From NCBI RefSeq assembly GCF_028435365.1, contig NZ_JAGTJJ010000034.1, positions 1-64,000 of the forward strand: a stretch of 64,000 nt of DNA, written 5' to 3'. The stretch comes from Polyangium jinanense (GTDB taxonomy: Bacteria; Myxococcota; Polyangia; Polyangiales; Polyangiaceae). Below the pieces are notes generated by a model. The model was not told the DNA's origin. It saw nothing but the letters and a program-made list of their open reading frames with translations, and made no database searches. Of the stretch, positions 50,120 through 59,293 are shown one piece after another; the first letter of the stretch is position 1, and each line of letters begins with the position of its first letter. Position numbers and translations under genes: made by a program.

Positions 50120-51447
50120 GCGACGGCCCGCTGCACGGGCCCGAGGTACCGGAGCGGCGCGCCCTCGGACGGACCCAGGGTCACGTTGCGGCGCACGACG
50201 TGCGGCGGCTCGGCCGAGAGCACCTGGAAGCGGTGCGCCGAAAGCAGCGTGCCGAGCACGATCTTCATTTCGTAGAGCGCGAACGCCGCCCCGAGGCAAC
50301 GCCGCGCGCCGCCGCCGAACGGCAGATACTCGAACGGCGTGAATTTGCGCTCCAGGAATCGCTCGGGCCGGAACACCTCGGCGTCGGGGTACACCTCCGG
50401 GTGATTGTGCACGAGCACGATCGCCGCCATCACGGCGACCCCGGGCGGGAGCTCCCGACCGCGGAAGGTGAACGGCGCGAGGAGCTTACGCGAGACCATC
50501 GGGAGGATCGGATGTTGCCGCAAGGCCTCGTCGCATACGGCCGAGAGATAAGGCAATTTGACGAGCGCCTCGGGCGCCGGGGTCGGGCCGAGCTCGCGAA
50601 TCTCGGCGAGGAGTCGATCACGAATGCGCGAGTTCCGATGAATGCCGTCGAGCGCCCACGCCATGCCAATGGCCGTCGTCTCGTGGCCGGCGATGAGCAT
50701 GGTGCGCAGCTCGTCGTCGATTTCCTCGTCGGACATGGGCCGGCCGTCCTCGTCGCGCACCGAGAGCAGGAGGCTCAGGATGTCGTCGCGGACCTCGCCG
50801 CTCTTGCGCCGCGCCTCGATCTCCTCGGCGATGAGGGCGTGGAAACGCGCGACATACTGCTGGAAACGCGCCCAGGGGCCGAGGCCGCCGAAGGAGCGGC
50901 GCAAGGGCTCGATCATCATGAGCGGCGGCGTGTACGCCTCGATGTAGCCGACGATCGCCTCGCGGAAGAGCGCCACGCGCGCCGGATCCCGCACCCCGAA
51001 GACGGCCTCGATGATGACCTCGAGCGAGATCTCCTGGGTGAGATCCTGCGCCTTGAACTTCGCGCCCGCGGAGAGCTCGGACGCCTTGCGCAATGTGATG
51101 TCCGCGATGAGGTCGCCATACGCGCGCATGCGATCGCCGTGGAAAGGCGGGGTGAGGAGCTTGCGCTCGCGGCGATGGCGCGCGCCGTCGAGCAGGAGCA
51201 CCGAATGCCGGCCGACCACGGGTTCGAGCGGGAGATTCGCGTACGGGGTGAAAAGGGACGGATCCGCGGTGAAGATCTCGCGGATCCCCTCGGGATCCCC
51301 CGTGGCGACGACGTGCCCCATGGGCAGCCGGAGCGTGAACGGGTCACCGTAACGGCCGACGGCATCGAGGAAAAATCGCTTCGTGTCGCGGGCGAACTTG
51401 AACGCCTGGAGCGCGGGGAAACGAGGACCGGCAGGCAAGGTGTGCAT
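50116..51447 (-). CDS. Cytochrome P450 (CYP110-like)
   Basis: Protein of 443 aa from ATG 51447, with GGAGG 5-6 bases upstream; the longer frame to 51501 would run over a dyad region. Hallmarks: C helix HRRERKLLTPPFHGDRM, oxygen-activation helix AGHETTAIGMAWAL, ExxR in EALRQ, FRPERFL and the haem loop FGGGARRCLGAAFAL with the Cys ligand. The closest remembered subgroup is CYP110 and similar fatty-acid or terpene hydroxylases of cyanobacteria and myxobacteria. The electron partner is not encoded here. It is followed by the overlapping TetR gene. Confidence 0.93.
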   Translation of the reverse strand: MHTLPAGPRFPALQAFKFARDTKRFFLDAVGRYGDPFTLRLPMGHVVATGDPEGIREIFTADPSLFTPYANLPLEPVVGRHSVLLLDGARHRRERKLLTPPFHGDRMRAYGDLIADITLRKASELSAGAKFKAQDLTQEISLEVIIEAVFGVRDPARVALFREAIVGYIEAYTPPLMMIEPLRRSFGGLGPWARFQQYVARFHALIAEEIEARRKSGEVRDDILSLLLSVRDEDGRPMSDEEIDDELRTMLIAGHETTAIGMAWALDGIHRNSRIRDRLLAEIRELGPTPAPEALVKLPYLSAVCDEALRQHPILPMVSRKLLAPFTFRGRELPPGVAVMAAIVLVHNHPEVYPDAEVFRPERFLERKFTPFEYLPFGGGARRCLGAAFALYEMKIVLGTLLSAHRFQVLSAEPPHVVRRNVTLGPSEGAPLRYLGPVQRAVA

Positions 51448-51468
51448 CGAGGCCTCCGTGGGAACCAA

Positions 51469-51496
51469 GGAAACTGTGTCGGTTTCTACGGTTTCC
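51469..51496. promoter_or_regulatory. Repeated GGTTTC/GGAAAC boxes upstream of P450, candidate operator
   Basis: Between the P450 ATG and the divergent AAC(3) gene lies GGAAAC (51469-51474), then GGTTTC (51481-51486) and GGTTTCC (51490-51496). The outer two make an inverted repeat GGAAAC...GTTTCC, and the inner pair a direct repeat nine bases apart. This is a plausible binding site for the TetR product of the P450 operon, placed 22-49 bases before the P450 start. Confidence 0.45.
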
Positions 51497-51564
51497 GGCA
51501 AGCGTCAAGAATGTGCTCTCGGTTGCGCAGGCCCGTCCTCTACGCTCCCACCACGACGCTGCCC

Positions 51565-52398
51565 ATGTACCCGACGACCCCGCCCAAGAGCCCCACCGAC
51601 CTCGTGCGCGACCTGAGACAGCTCGGCGTCCGCGCGGGCAACACATTGATGATCCACGCTTCGCTTCGCATCATCGGCGCTGTCGAAGGCGGCGCGCGTG
51701 GCGTCCTCGACGCCCTCGACGAGGCCGTCGGCAAGACCGGAACCTTGATGATGGTCCTCGGCGCGCGCGACGACTGGGCCTGGGTGAACGAGCTCCCCGA
51801 GCACGAACGCGCCGCGCATCTGGAAAACGCCGAGCCCTTCGACAGCCTGCGTACGCCCGCGGATCCGGACGTCGGTTACCTCGCCGAAGCGCTCCGCCAG
51901 CGCCCCGGTACGATCGTGACGGACCATCCCGAGGGGCGATTCGGCGCTCGTGGCGCGCGGGCCGCCGAGCTCCTCCGTGATCCGCCGTGGCACGATTACT
52001 TCGGTCCCGGCTCGCCGCTCGAAAAACTATGTGAGCTCGGCGGGCGCGTGCTCCGCCTCGGCGCCGATTTCAATACGACGACCGTGCTGCACTGGGCCGA
52101 GTATCTCGTCGATCTGCCGGACAAACGCCGGGTACGTCGACACCGTCGCATCGTCGGGATCTCGGCGCCCGAGATCCGCCATGTCGATTGCCTGGACGAC
52201 AGCGATGGGATCGTCGTATGGCCCGGCGAGGATTATTTCGCGCTCATCTTGCGAGAGTATCTGGACACGGGCCGCGCGCGCCAAGGGACCGTGGGCCGGG
52301 CGCGGAGCGAGCTCCTCGAAGCCGCGGACCTCGTGAGCTTCGGCGTCGCCTGGATGAACAACCACTTCGCGCCTCAAGCGAGTACGAGACGCATGTGA
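51565..52398 (+). CDS. AAC(3)-family N-acetyltransferase
   Basis: Protein of 277 aa. Start at ATG 51565 (MYPTTPPKSP). Family motifs: TLMIHASLRIIGAVEGGARGVLDALDEAVGKTGTLMM near the N-terminus, DVGYLAEALRQRPGTIVTDHPEGRFGARG (CoA-binding strand), DPPWHDYFGPGSPLEKLCELGGRVLRLG and a C-terminal EAADLVSFGVAWMNNHF. AAC(3) enzymes acetylate aminoglycosides at position 3, but chromosomal members often act on other substrates; resistance is not implied. Its last 25 bases overlap the end of the converging GNAT gene. Confidence 0.87.
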   Translation: MYPTTPPKSPTDLVRDLRQLGVRAGNTLMIHASLRIIGAVEGGARGVLDALDEAVGKTGTLMMVLGARDDWAWVNELPEHERAAHLENAEPFDSLRTPADPDVGYLAEALRQRPGTIVTDHPEGRFGARGARAAELLRDPPWHDYFGPGSPLEKLCELGGRVLRLGADFNTTTVLHWAEYLVDLPDKRRVRRHRRIVGISAPEIRHVDCLDDSDGIVVWPGEDYFALILREYLDTGRARQGTVGRARSELLEAADLVSFGVAWMNNHFAPQASTRRM

Positions 52399-52889
52399 AC
52401 GCGGGAATGCCAGTCGATGCCGTGTTCACGTTGCGCCTCGGTCACCACACGCATCTCCGGGGACCATTCTTCCGGCGGGACCACGACGAACCCGTGACGC
52501 GCATACCAGGGCATGTTCCAGGCGACATCCGATTGCGTGTTCAGCACGAGGGTCCGCTCGCCCGCCGCGCGCGCCCGGGCGATCGAATCGCGCAAGAGCG
52601 CCGTCCCAATGCCGAGACGCCCATGCGACGGGAGCACGCTCACCTGACCGAGGCAGAGCTCCGCGCCGAGCCGGGTGACGAGGAGCCAACCAACGACCTC
52701 GCCGTCCACCTCGGCGACGGTGATTCGCCCGGCCTCCACGGCCCGCTTGGCCACGTCGAGCGGAATGGTCTCCCCGTCGAGGAACGACGCATGAGCCGTC
52801 TCCCGAAAACGCTCGTCCGCGGCGCGCTCGATGGCCCCGAGCACGGGGATGTCTTCGGCGCGCGCCGGCCGCAGAATGAACGAGGTCAC
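52374..52889 (-). CDS. GNAT-family N-acetyltransferase
   Basis: Protein of 171 aa with the GNAT fold: ILRPARAEDIPVLGAIERAAD (strand 1/helix 1), RITVAEVDGEVVGWLLV (strands 2-3), LCLGQVSVLPSHGRLGIGTALL (strand 4 and the acetyl-CoA loop R/QxxGxG/A as HGRLGIG), RTLVLNTQSDVAWNMPWYARHGFVVV (strand 6). The substrate is not identifiable. The C-terminus overlaps the AAC(3)-like gene on the other strand by 25 bases. Confidence 0.88.
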   Translation of the reverse strand: MTSFILRPARAEDIPVLGAIERAADERFRETAHASFLDGETIPLDVAKRAVEAGRITVAEVDGEVVGWLLVTRLGAELCLGQVSVLPSHGRLGIGTALLRDSIARARAAGERTLVLNTQSDVAWNMPWYARHGFVVVPPEEWSPEMRVVTEAQREHGIDWHSRVHMRLVLA

Positions 52890-52952
52890 GCCCGAGCTTT
52901 ACCACACCTCCCTGGCTCGGGAACTCCGCGCGCCCCGTGGACTCCCTCTCCC

Positions 52953-53582
52953 ATGGTTCGTGTTCTCGCCTGCGCCGTTTCGATGGTGCTCCCGGCGCTC
53001 GGGCTCGCCTGCAGCCCGACGCGCCCGCCCGTCGAGCCGCCGCCCGCGCCCTCCTCGGCGCCCGCCCCGACCGAAGATCCGCCTCCGCCCGTAACGCCCC
53101 GCGCGCCGGTCTCGACCGCCGACTGCCCCTTCCACTGGACGCCTCACGAGATCGGCGCGAGCGTGCTCCGACTGCCAGCCGAATACGGCGGTCGATTCAT
53201 GAACCCGCTCTACGACGCGGCCTGCGCCTGCGTGCGCCCGGGGGAAGCCGTGCACATGCTCGCCCGCATCGTCCCTGAGCGCGGGACGATCGAGGCTGTG
53301 ACCGGCAATCGCGAAGACCTCCCGACACACGCCGATCCGAGCATCGACGCCTGCTTCGCCACCGTGCTCGGGACGACGACCTTCGAGCCGTTCGAGGTCG
53401 GCAGCGACGTCGTCTGCCCTGAAGAGCCACCGCCGCCGCCCAGCAAAGGCCCCCCGTTCTTCCGCCCCCCGCGCCTGGCGAATTGCCCCGCGCGTGGCGA
53501 GCAGACCTCGAAAATCATCTATCCGCTCCTCGTGGACCGCCGCAAAGAGGCGCCCTCGCCCGCGCCGGTCGAGGGCCCGTAA
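52953..53582 (+). CDS. Proline-rich lipoprotein
   Basis: Protein of 209 aa from ATG 52953. The signal VRVLACAVSMVLPALGLAC ends with a lipobox Cys. A Pro-rich linker (PPVEPPPAPSSAPAPTEDPPPP, residues about 25-50) follows, then a small Cys-containing domain (CPFHWTPHEIG, YDAACACVRPGEAV, SIDACFATVLGTTTFEPF) and another Pro-rich tail. No family recognised. The linker-domain-linker arrangement fits a lipoprotein spanning from membrane to peptidoglycan or surface. The next gene begins 52 bases on, same strand. Confidence 0.75.
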   Translation: MVRVLACAVSMVLPALGLACSPTRPPVEPPPAPSSAPAPTEDPPPPVTPRAPVSTADCPFHWTPHEIGASVLRLPAEYGGRFMNPLYDAACACVRPGEAVHMLARIVPERGTIEAVTGNREDLPTHADPSIDACFATVLGTTTFEPFEVGSDVVCPEEPPPPPSKGPPFFRPPRLANCPARGEQTSKIIYPLLVDRRKEAPSPAPVEGP

Positions 53583-53634
53583 AAAGACCTACTTTCTCGT
53601 CCGCTGCGCACGCGCGAACTGCTAGAAGTCGTTC

Positions 53635-54750
53635 GTGCTCTCGGTCGTGAATTTCGTTCGCCTGGTGAAGGTCGCCGCGTGGGCGGTGTTCCTCCTCGTC
53701 TTCCCGCCCATCGCCTTTGCGAACGGGATGTACGCGGCGACCGTCCTCCTTGCGGTGCTGGGCCTCCTCCTCGACGTGACGGCGCTCGGAGAGCTCCTGC
53801 CCTCATCCACACAGCCGAAGGTGCGGCGCGGCGTCGTCGCGACCATGGCGCTCCTGCACATTTCGCTCCTCGCCCTGTCCGTCGTCCGCCTCGTGTCTCC
53901 GCGTTATGGCGCGTGGCAACGTATCGCCGGGACCGACGAATGGAACAATGCCGCGCTGGTACGTCCCGAGCACGGGCCGCTGCTCGCCGTGGGCCACAGA
54001 GACGTCCTTTCGCTCGGCAAAGAGGGCAGGTTCGTCCCGGTGCCCGACATCGCGGGCCCCGTGCACGTGATCGGCGCGGGGGCGCATCGCGCGTGGTTCG
54101 TCGACGTCGAGGGCCAATTCGCGTGGGGCTACGATGGAGCGTCCCTCGAAAAAGTCCCGCTCGGGTGGGACGCCTCCGCGCGGATGCCCGAGGGCGCCGC
54201 GCTCGACGACGCGTTTTTCGTCGTTGGCTCCCGCGGGCTCGTGCGCGTGGCGCGTGACGGCCATCAGAGCAAGGTGCTCGACGGCACATCGATCACCGGC
54301 GTCGCCACCGATGGATCACGCGTCGTCGCGGTGGGCTCGAACGTCTTCGTGAGCGAGGACGGCGGACGGCATTTCAAGGATCGCGGGCCCACCGGGCTCC
54401 AGGCTCCCTCGGTGTACGCGGGCGGAGGCTCCTATTACCTCGTGCAAGGCGGGATCATGTCCTCGCGGCTCTTCGTGAGCGAGGCGGACGGGCGCCTCGA
54501 AGAGCGAAAGCCGCCGATGCGCGACATTCGTGTAATCGCAGTGGATCCGCACGATGGCCGGCGTGTATGGGTCGGGACCTGGGGCGAAGGGATCTGGCGC
54601 TCCGAGGACGCAGGGCGAACCTTCCAGGATCTCGAGCTCGAGGGGCTCGAGGTGCAATCCCTGGTGGTCGATTTCTCGACGAAGGATGCGTGGGTCGCCG
54701 CGACGAACCTCGCGACGCCGAGCGGCGTGTATCATTACGGGGCACGCTGA
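53635..54750 (+). CDS. Membrane protein with Asp-box (BNR) propeller domain
   Basis: Protein of 371 aa starting at a GTG. Three hydrophobic segments (about residues 10-30, 35-57 and 68-90) suggest membrane helices. The rest is beta-rich with Asp-box motifs FVSEDGGRHF and WRSEDAGRTF, as in sialidase-like or BNR-repeat propellers. Together this suggests an anchored propeller facing the periplasm. No catalytic residues are clear and the role is unknown. Confidence 0.72.
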   Translation: MLSVVNFVRLVKVAAWAVFLLVFPPIAFANGMYAATVLLAVLGLLLDVTALGELLPSSTQPKVRRGVVATMALLHISLLALSVVRLVSPRYGAWQRIAGTDEWNNAALVRPEHGPLLAVGHRDVLSLGKEGRFVPVPDIAGPVHVIGAGAHRAWFVDVEGQFAWGYDGASLEKVPLGWDASARMPEGAALDDAFFVVGSRGLVRVARDGHQSKVLDGTSITGVATDGSRVVAVGSNVFVSEDGGRHFKDRGPTGLQAPSVYAGGGSYYLVQGGIMSSRLFVSEADGRLEERKPPMRDIRVIAVDPHDGRRVWVGTWGEGIWRSEDAGRTFQDLELEGLEVQSLVVDFSTKDAWVAATNLATPSGVYHYGAR

Positions 54751-54860
54751 CCCCAGGGGCGAAAGCCGGCCGTGGGACGAGGGCTTGCGGGGGCAAGGCC
54801 GCGGAAACATGAATCCGCTCGGCAACACGTCTCCGGCGGCCTTGCGCGGGGGGATCTGGT

Positions 54861-56468
54861 ATGCGGCGGGTTTCTTCCATCATCGCGGCAATCGGTCTCT
54901 TTTGCGGCTTCCACGCCCCACGGACGGCGGCGGCCGACCCGATGGTGATCCGGATCGACGGTGGAGCCGTCCACGGCAAGACGGAGGGCGAGGTCCAGGT
55001 CTGGAAAGGCATTCCTTTCGCCGCGCCGCCAGTCGGCGCGCTCCGCTGGCGGGCGCCAGAGCCGGTGAAACCCTGGAAAGGCATCCTCGAAGCCTCGGCG
55101 TTCCGGCCGAACTGCATGCAGACCGACGATGTGGCGAACATCTCGGAGGATTGCCTTTATCTGAATGTCTTCCGTCCGACGGCGCGCACGGAAAAAGCCT
55201 TGCCCGTCATGGTCTGGATTCACGGCGGCGCCCTCGTCCGGGGAGGCGCTTCGCTTTATCCAGGCGCGGGCCTCGCGCGGCAGGGCGTCGTGCTCGTGAC
55301 CCTCAATTATCGCCTCGGCCGGCTCGGGTTCTTCGCGCACCCGGCGCTCGCGCGCGAGGCGCCGAACGAGCCGCGTGGCAACTATGGCTACATGGATCAG
55401 ATCGCGGCGCTCCGGTGGGTGCAGCGGAACATCGCTGCATTCGGCGGAGATCCGAACAAGGTGACGATTTTCGGCCAGTCCGCCGGCGGCGGCTCCGTCC
55501 TCGTCCAGATGACCTCGCCGATGTCGCGTGGCCTTTTCCACCGGGCCATCCTGCACTCGGCCGGCCTCCCGACCGCGCGCGCCGCGGCGATGCCCCTCCG
55601 GGAGATCCCGGCGGCGGAAAAGATCGCCGTCGATTACGCAAAGGCCTTGGGCATCGTCGGCGCGGATGCGGCGGCGCTCGCGGCGCTCCGCTCGCTCCCT
55701 GCCGAAAAGCTGGTCGCGGCCAGCGATAGCAATGCGGTCCTCTGGGAATTGTCGGGAGGTCCCCAGGTGCCCGGCGTCGCGGGCGCGATACGCGACGGTC
55801 GCCTCGTCGTCGAATCCCCCGAGGCGGCGATACGCGCCGGTCGGCAAGCGAAGATCCCGGTGATTTCGGGCGCCACCGCTCACGACCTTGCCACCGGATC
55901 GGCGCGGACCAAAAAGGAGCTGTTCAGCATCTTCGGTCCGCTCTCCGCGCGGGCGCGGACATTGTACGATCCCGACGGGAACGCCGAGCTCTCCGCGCTC
56001 GTCCCAAACGTCCATGCCGACCGGGTGATGGTCGAGCCTTCGCGTCACCTGGCGGAAGCGATGGTCCGGGCCGGGCAACCTGCCTATTTCTACCGGTTTT
56101 CCTACGTAGCGGAATCGCACCGGGGTCAGGCCCCAGGCGCCACCCATACCACCGACGTTGCCTTTGCGCTCGATGCGCCCTCCGCGGCCACGGGGGACCA
56201 GACGACCTACGCGGATTGGGCGATGGCGCGGACGATGAGCAGCTACTGGGTCGCTTTCGCGAAGACCGGCAATCCGAACAGCCCAGGGTGCCCCGCGTGG
56301 CGAACGTACGACCCCGAACGACGCGACGTGCTGAATTTCACGAACGACGGCGTGGTCTTCGGGCCCGATCCGCTGAAGGACCGCCTCGATCTCTGGAAGG
56401 CGGTGTTCGAGGGCGCGCCTGCGGCCGTGACGAGTCCTCGGAGCCCCACGGCGCCGGACCGGCGCTGA
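54861..56468 (+). CDS. Type-B carboxylesterase (secreted)
   Basis: Protein of 535 aa, the usual family length, with a signal peptide (residues 1 to about 25, ending TAAADP). Type-B features: GKTEGEVQVWKGIPFAAPPVG, EDCLYLNVFRP, oxyanion hole WIHGGALVRGG, nucleophile elbow IFGQSAGGGSVLVQM (Ser in GQSAGG), acidic residue region near 320-360, and catalytic His in PGATHTTDVAFALD. It hydrolyses carboxylic esters; substrate unknown. It is the last gene before a convergent lipoprotein. Confidence 0.93.
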   Translation: MRRVSSIIAAIGLFCGFHAPRTAAADPMVIRIDGGAVHGKTEGEVQVWKGIPFAAPPVGALRWRAPEPVKPWKGILEASAFRPNCMQTDDVANISEDCLYLNVFRPTARTEKALPVMVWIHGGALVRGGASLYPGAGLARQGVVLVTLNYRLGRLGFFAHPALAREAPNEPRGNYGYMDQIAALRWVQRNIAAFGGDPNKVTIFGQSAGGGSVLVQMTSPMSRGLFHRAILHSAGLPTARAAAMPLREIPAAEKIAVDYAKALGIVGADAAALAALRSLPAEKLVAASDSNAVLWELSGGPQVPGVAGAIRDGRLVVESPEAAIRAGRQAKIPVISGATAHDLATGSARTKKELFSIFGPLSARARTLYDPDGNAELSALVPNVHADRVMVEPSRHLAEAMVRAGQPAYFYRFSYVAESHRGQAPGATHTTDVAFALDAPSAATGDQTTYADWAMARTMSSYWVAFAKTGNPNSPGCPAWRTYDPERRDVLNFTNDGVVFGPDPLKDRLDLWKAVFEGAPAAVTSPRSPTAPDRR

Positions 56469-56474
56469 GGCGCC

Positions 56475-58361
56475 TCAAGGCTGGGGCGCCGGGGCGGGCT
56501 CGACGCGGAGGAACGAGGGCACCTCGTCGAACGAGGTGTCGAGGACCAGCTTGTCGAGGTCCATGCCGCCGGGCAGCGGCTCGCCTTTCATGGCAAACGC
56601 GAGCTCCACGGTCTGTCCGGGGGCGAGCTCGATGTCCTTCTCGAACGGTCGAACGACGTTTCGCTCGAACGTCGCGAAGGGCTCGAAGTACGGCCCTTTG
56701 ACGCGGTCCTCGAGGGGCCGCACGTAGCCGCCCTTGTCCTTTCCGGGCTTCGGCGCCGGGAAGGCCGAAGGGTCGAGCAGCCGGAGCCACAGGGGCGGCT
56801 CGATCCGGCGGAAAAACGAGTTGATTGCGAGGCGCGCGCTGCCGGACCGGCGGAGCGCCGCCCGAAGCACGCAGCCCTTCTCGGTGCAGGTCAGATCCGT
56901 CACCCGCAGCGCGATCGCGCCCCCAGAGAGGCTCGTCCATTCGCGCGGTTTGCCCGTCCGGCGCCCACCGTGCAATCCTCGCAGCAGGAGAGGGGACGCG
57001 AAGGCCGCGGGATCCGCCTTGCCGACGGGCTGGGCGAGGAGGCGGATGGTCGCTCCATTCGGCACGACGGGGCGATGATCGAAGCCGACGGGGCGGATCT
57101 TGCCTTCGCGGACCTCGCCGAAGAGCTGGACATCGAACTGGGCCCCCGCCGACGAGATCATCTTCAGGTTTTTCAGCGGGCCGATTCGGCCCTGGAACTC
57201 GTCCACCTCAAGGGGCGCGCCGGTGTGATTGACGACGTCGAAGCCGAGCACGCAGGGCCGCTCCTTGAACTCGTCGCGCGTCTTGAACGCGACGTGCTTT
57301 CGGTACTTCTTGGCCACGTCGGGCCCGCACGCATACGAGGTCACGCGCACGGCGATGCCGCCGTCCGCCATTGGCGTGGGACCGTCCGCGGGGGCTTCCA
57401 GCTTTCCGCGCATCGCTTCCACCGCCGCGCCGAGCTCGTCTTTGATGCGCTTTTCCTGCGCCGCGAGGCGCTCGACCCGGCGCTCGACCCGCGGATCGTC
57501 CCATCCCACGAGGCCCGCCAGGTTCTCGATGGCCGAGCGAGCGCTCCACGCGCCGCTGTCCCCCCCCATACCGAGGCCGAAATAGCGCTCGGAGAGGTCC
57601 GGCCGGACGGCTTCCATGGTCGCGAGGGCCTTGTCCGCGACATTGCGTGGCTGCTCGAGGTGCCGCTCGACGAGCTCCCGCCCGAGCGGGCGGCACTCGA
57701 GCTGGCTGACGCGCCCTTTTGCGGTGAGGGGATAGCTGCCATTGAACGTGGCCGCGACTCTCTCGATGCCGTCGTCGAACACCAGATCCCGGTCGATCGA
57801 GGTCACGCGCACCTTGGCGCCCTTCTCCAGCGTCACGAGCGGCACGGAGAACCACATCTCCATGGTGTCCTCGGGGCCGCCGGCGCGGCATCGCACGACC
57901 TCCTTGCCCTGCGTGATCGAGACGTCGACCGAGAGATCTGCCTCCCCGTCGAAATCCCCATGGTTCTTCGTATTGATGCCAAGCCTGCAGATGAGGCCGA
58001 CCTGCTCGCCCTGGAGCGGCCCGCTCGAGGCGACGAAAAGGGCGTGGCGATCCGTCGGCTGGGGCGCGTAGCTCTCGCTGGCCATGCTCCAGATGGGCTT
58101 CTTGGCACGGCTGGATGCGGGCGTGCCGAGCCGCTCGGGGATGGGCTCGAGGGGCGGGGGCGCCGGGGGCTTTTCCGTCGCCGGGGAGGCGGGGAGCTTC
58201 GATGCGGCCGCCTCGGGGCCGGCCGTGGACAGCGCCGGGCGCGGCCGCGGCGCGGGCTCCCCGTCGAGCTCCCGCAGCATCTCCTGCAAGCCGCCGCTGC
58301 AGCCGGCGACGAGGAGCAGGCAACCGAGCGCGACGCGACCGAATCCCGGGCTGTGGGGCAT
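56475..58361 (-). CDS. Large lipoprotein of unknown function
   Basis: Protein of 628 aa. Signal FGRVALGCLLLVAGC gives a lipobox Cys near residue 21. A Pro/Ala-rich linker (about 40-85) precedes a mixed alpha/beta body without a motif I can name. There are a few Cys pairs (LICRLGINT, VVRCRAGG, TCTEKGCVLRA). The pattern of beta strands in the last 200 residues is sandwich-like. It converges with the esterase gene. Function cannot be guessed. Confidence 0.72.
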   Translation of the reverse strand: MPHSPGFGRVALGCLLLVAGCSGGLQEMLRELDGEPAPRPRPALSTAGPEAAASKLPASPATEKPPAPPPLEPIPERLGTPASSRAKKPIWSMASESYAPQPTDRHALFVASSGPLQGEQVGLICRLGINTKNHGDFDGEADLSVDVSITQGKEVVRCRAGGPEDTMEMWFSVPLVTLEKGAKVRVTSIDRDLVFDDGIERVAATFNGSYPLTAKGRVSQLECRPLGRELVERHLEQPRNVADKALATMEAVRPDLSERYFGLGMGGDSGAWSARSAIENLAGLVGWDDPRVERRVERLAAQEKRIKDELGAAVEAMRGKLEAPADGPTPMADGGIAVRVTSYACGPDVAKKYRKHVAFKTRDEFKERPCVLGFDVVNHTGAPLEVDEFQGRIGPLKNLKMISSAGAQFDVQLFGEVREGKIRPVGFDHRPVVPNGATIRLLAQPVGKADPAAFASPLLLRGLHGGRRTGKPREWTSLSGGAIALRVTDLTCTEKGCVLRAALRRSGSARLAINSFFRRIEPPLWLRLLDPSAFPAPKPGKDKGGYVRPLEDRVKGPYFEPFATFERNVVRPFEKDIELAPGQTVELAFAMKGEPLPGGMDLDKLVLDTSFDEVPSFLRVEPAPAPQP

Positions 58362-58550
58362 GGCCAGACCCCAAAACGGGACTGCAAAACGAAAGCGGCG
58401 TCAAGCATCCTGTGGCCTTTCCGGGTCGGGCGCGCTCCCGCGCGCGCCTTGCCAATGGTATCCTCGAGCCGTCCCGTACCACCTCGCCCACCCCCGTCCT
58501 GACACCGACGGCTCGCTCCTTCGACGCTGGTGCCCCGAAGGGAGCATCCG

Positions 58551-58919
58551 ATGCGGAACCATCAGCGAGCGGCGGCGATTCGTGCAGAGATCGAGCGGAA
58601 CGAGGGGCGAGGACGGGGGAAGGCGTATCCCGAGCGCGTGCGTCGGCAAGCGATCGAATACTTCTGGCCGCGGCGTGATGAGGGGGCGACGATTGCGGAG
58701 ATCGGACCCGAGATCGGCCTGCACTGGCGGACCTTGTACGGCTGGGCCAAGGGCGGCGTGTCGCCGCAGCTGCCCATGGCTGGTTTCTCGCCCGTAGAAA
58801 TCATCGAGGCCCTGGCCGCCGAGGTTCGCGGGCCTATCGTCGTGCAGCACCGCTCCGGCCTGCGCGTCGAGGGACTCGACCTCGACGCGCTCGCCGAACT
58901 GTTGCGGAGGCTTTCGTGA
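58551..58919 (+). CDS. tnpA: IS66-type accessory protein TnpA (HTH)
   Basis: Protein of 122 aa from ATG 58551 (GAAGGGAG upstream); GTG 58530 is an alternative. A helix-turn-helix is visible in DEGATIAEIGPEIGLHWRTLYGWAKG, and the C-terminus has SPVEIIEALAAEVRGPIVVQHRSGLRVEGLDLDALAELLRRL, as in IS66 TnpA proteins. The stop overlaps the next start by GTGA. IS66 elements usually carry tnpA, tnpB and tnpC; here tnpC is missing. It may have lost mobility or retain a host role. Confidence 0.82.
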   Translation: MRNHQRAAAIRAEIERNEGRGRGKAYPERVRRQAIEYFWPRRDEGATIAEIGPEIGLHWRTLYGWAKGGVSPQLPMAGFSPVEIIEALAAEVRGPIVVQHRSGLRVEGLDLDALAELLRRLS

Positions 58920-59293
58920 TCGGCTCGACGCGGCAGGTCAGGGTCTACGCGTATCGAGAGCCCGTCGACATGCGGAAATCATTCGATACGCTCACGGCGC
59001 TCGTCGCGCAGGGCCTTCGCCGCGACGTGATGTCGGGTGAGATATTCCTCTTCGTGAGTCGCAGCCGCCAGCGGTGCAAGGTGTTGTTCTGGGACGGCAC
59101 GGGGCTTTGCCTCTTCTCGAAGCGGCTGGCAAAGGGCCGATTCGCAGCGCCGTGGGCGCGGCCTGGGGATGGTCCGCTCGTGCTCACGACGAGCGAGCTC
59201 GCGCTCCTGCTCGAAGGGAGCGAGCTCATCGGACGAATGCCGCTCTCGCCGCCGCCGTACACACCGGCCAATCGGGTCTTGCGCTGGGGATGA
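58916..59293 (+). CDS. tnpB: IS66-type accessory protein TnpB
   Basis: Protein of 125 aa starting at GTG 58916, overlapping tnpA by four bases. The IS66 Orf2 signature is clear: VYAYREPVDMRKSFDTLTALV, DVMSGEIFLFVSRSRQRCKVLFWDGTGLCLFSKRLAKGRF. These proteins assist transposition but are not the transposase. In intact IS66 a large DDE TnpC gene follows, but the next 340 bases have no such frame. No terminal inverted repeats were found around the pair. Confidence 0.9.
   Translation: MIGSTRQVRVYAYREPVDMRKSFDTLTALVAQGLRRDVMSGEIFLFVSRSRQRCKVLFWDGTGLCLFSKRLAKGRFAAPWARPGDGPLVLTTSELALLLEGSELIGRMPLSPPPYTPANRVLRWG

Larger units (their letters stand above)
58551..59293 (+). mobile_element. Partial IS66-family element (tnpA-tnpB, no tnpC)
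   Basis: The pair of IS66 accessory genes is in its normal order and coupling, but the transposase gene is missing downstream and no terminal inverted repeats are apparent at either side. It is best read as a remnant or a solo accessory unit. Confidence 0.6.
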
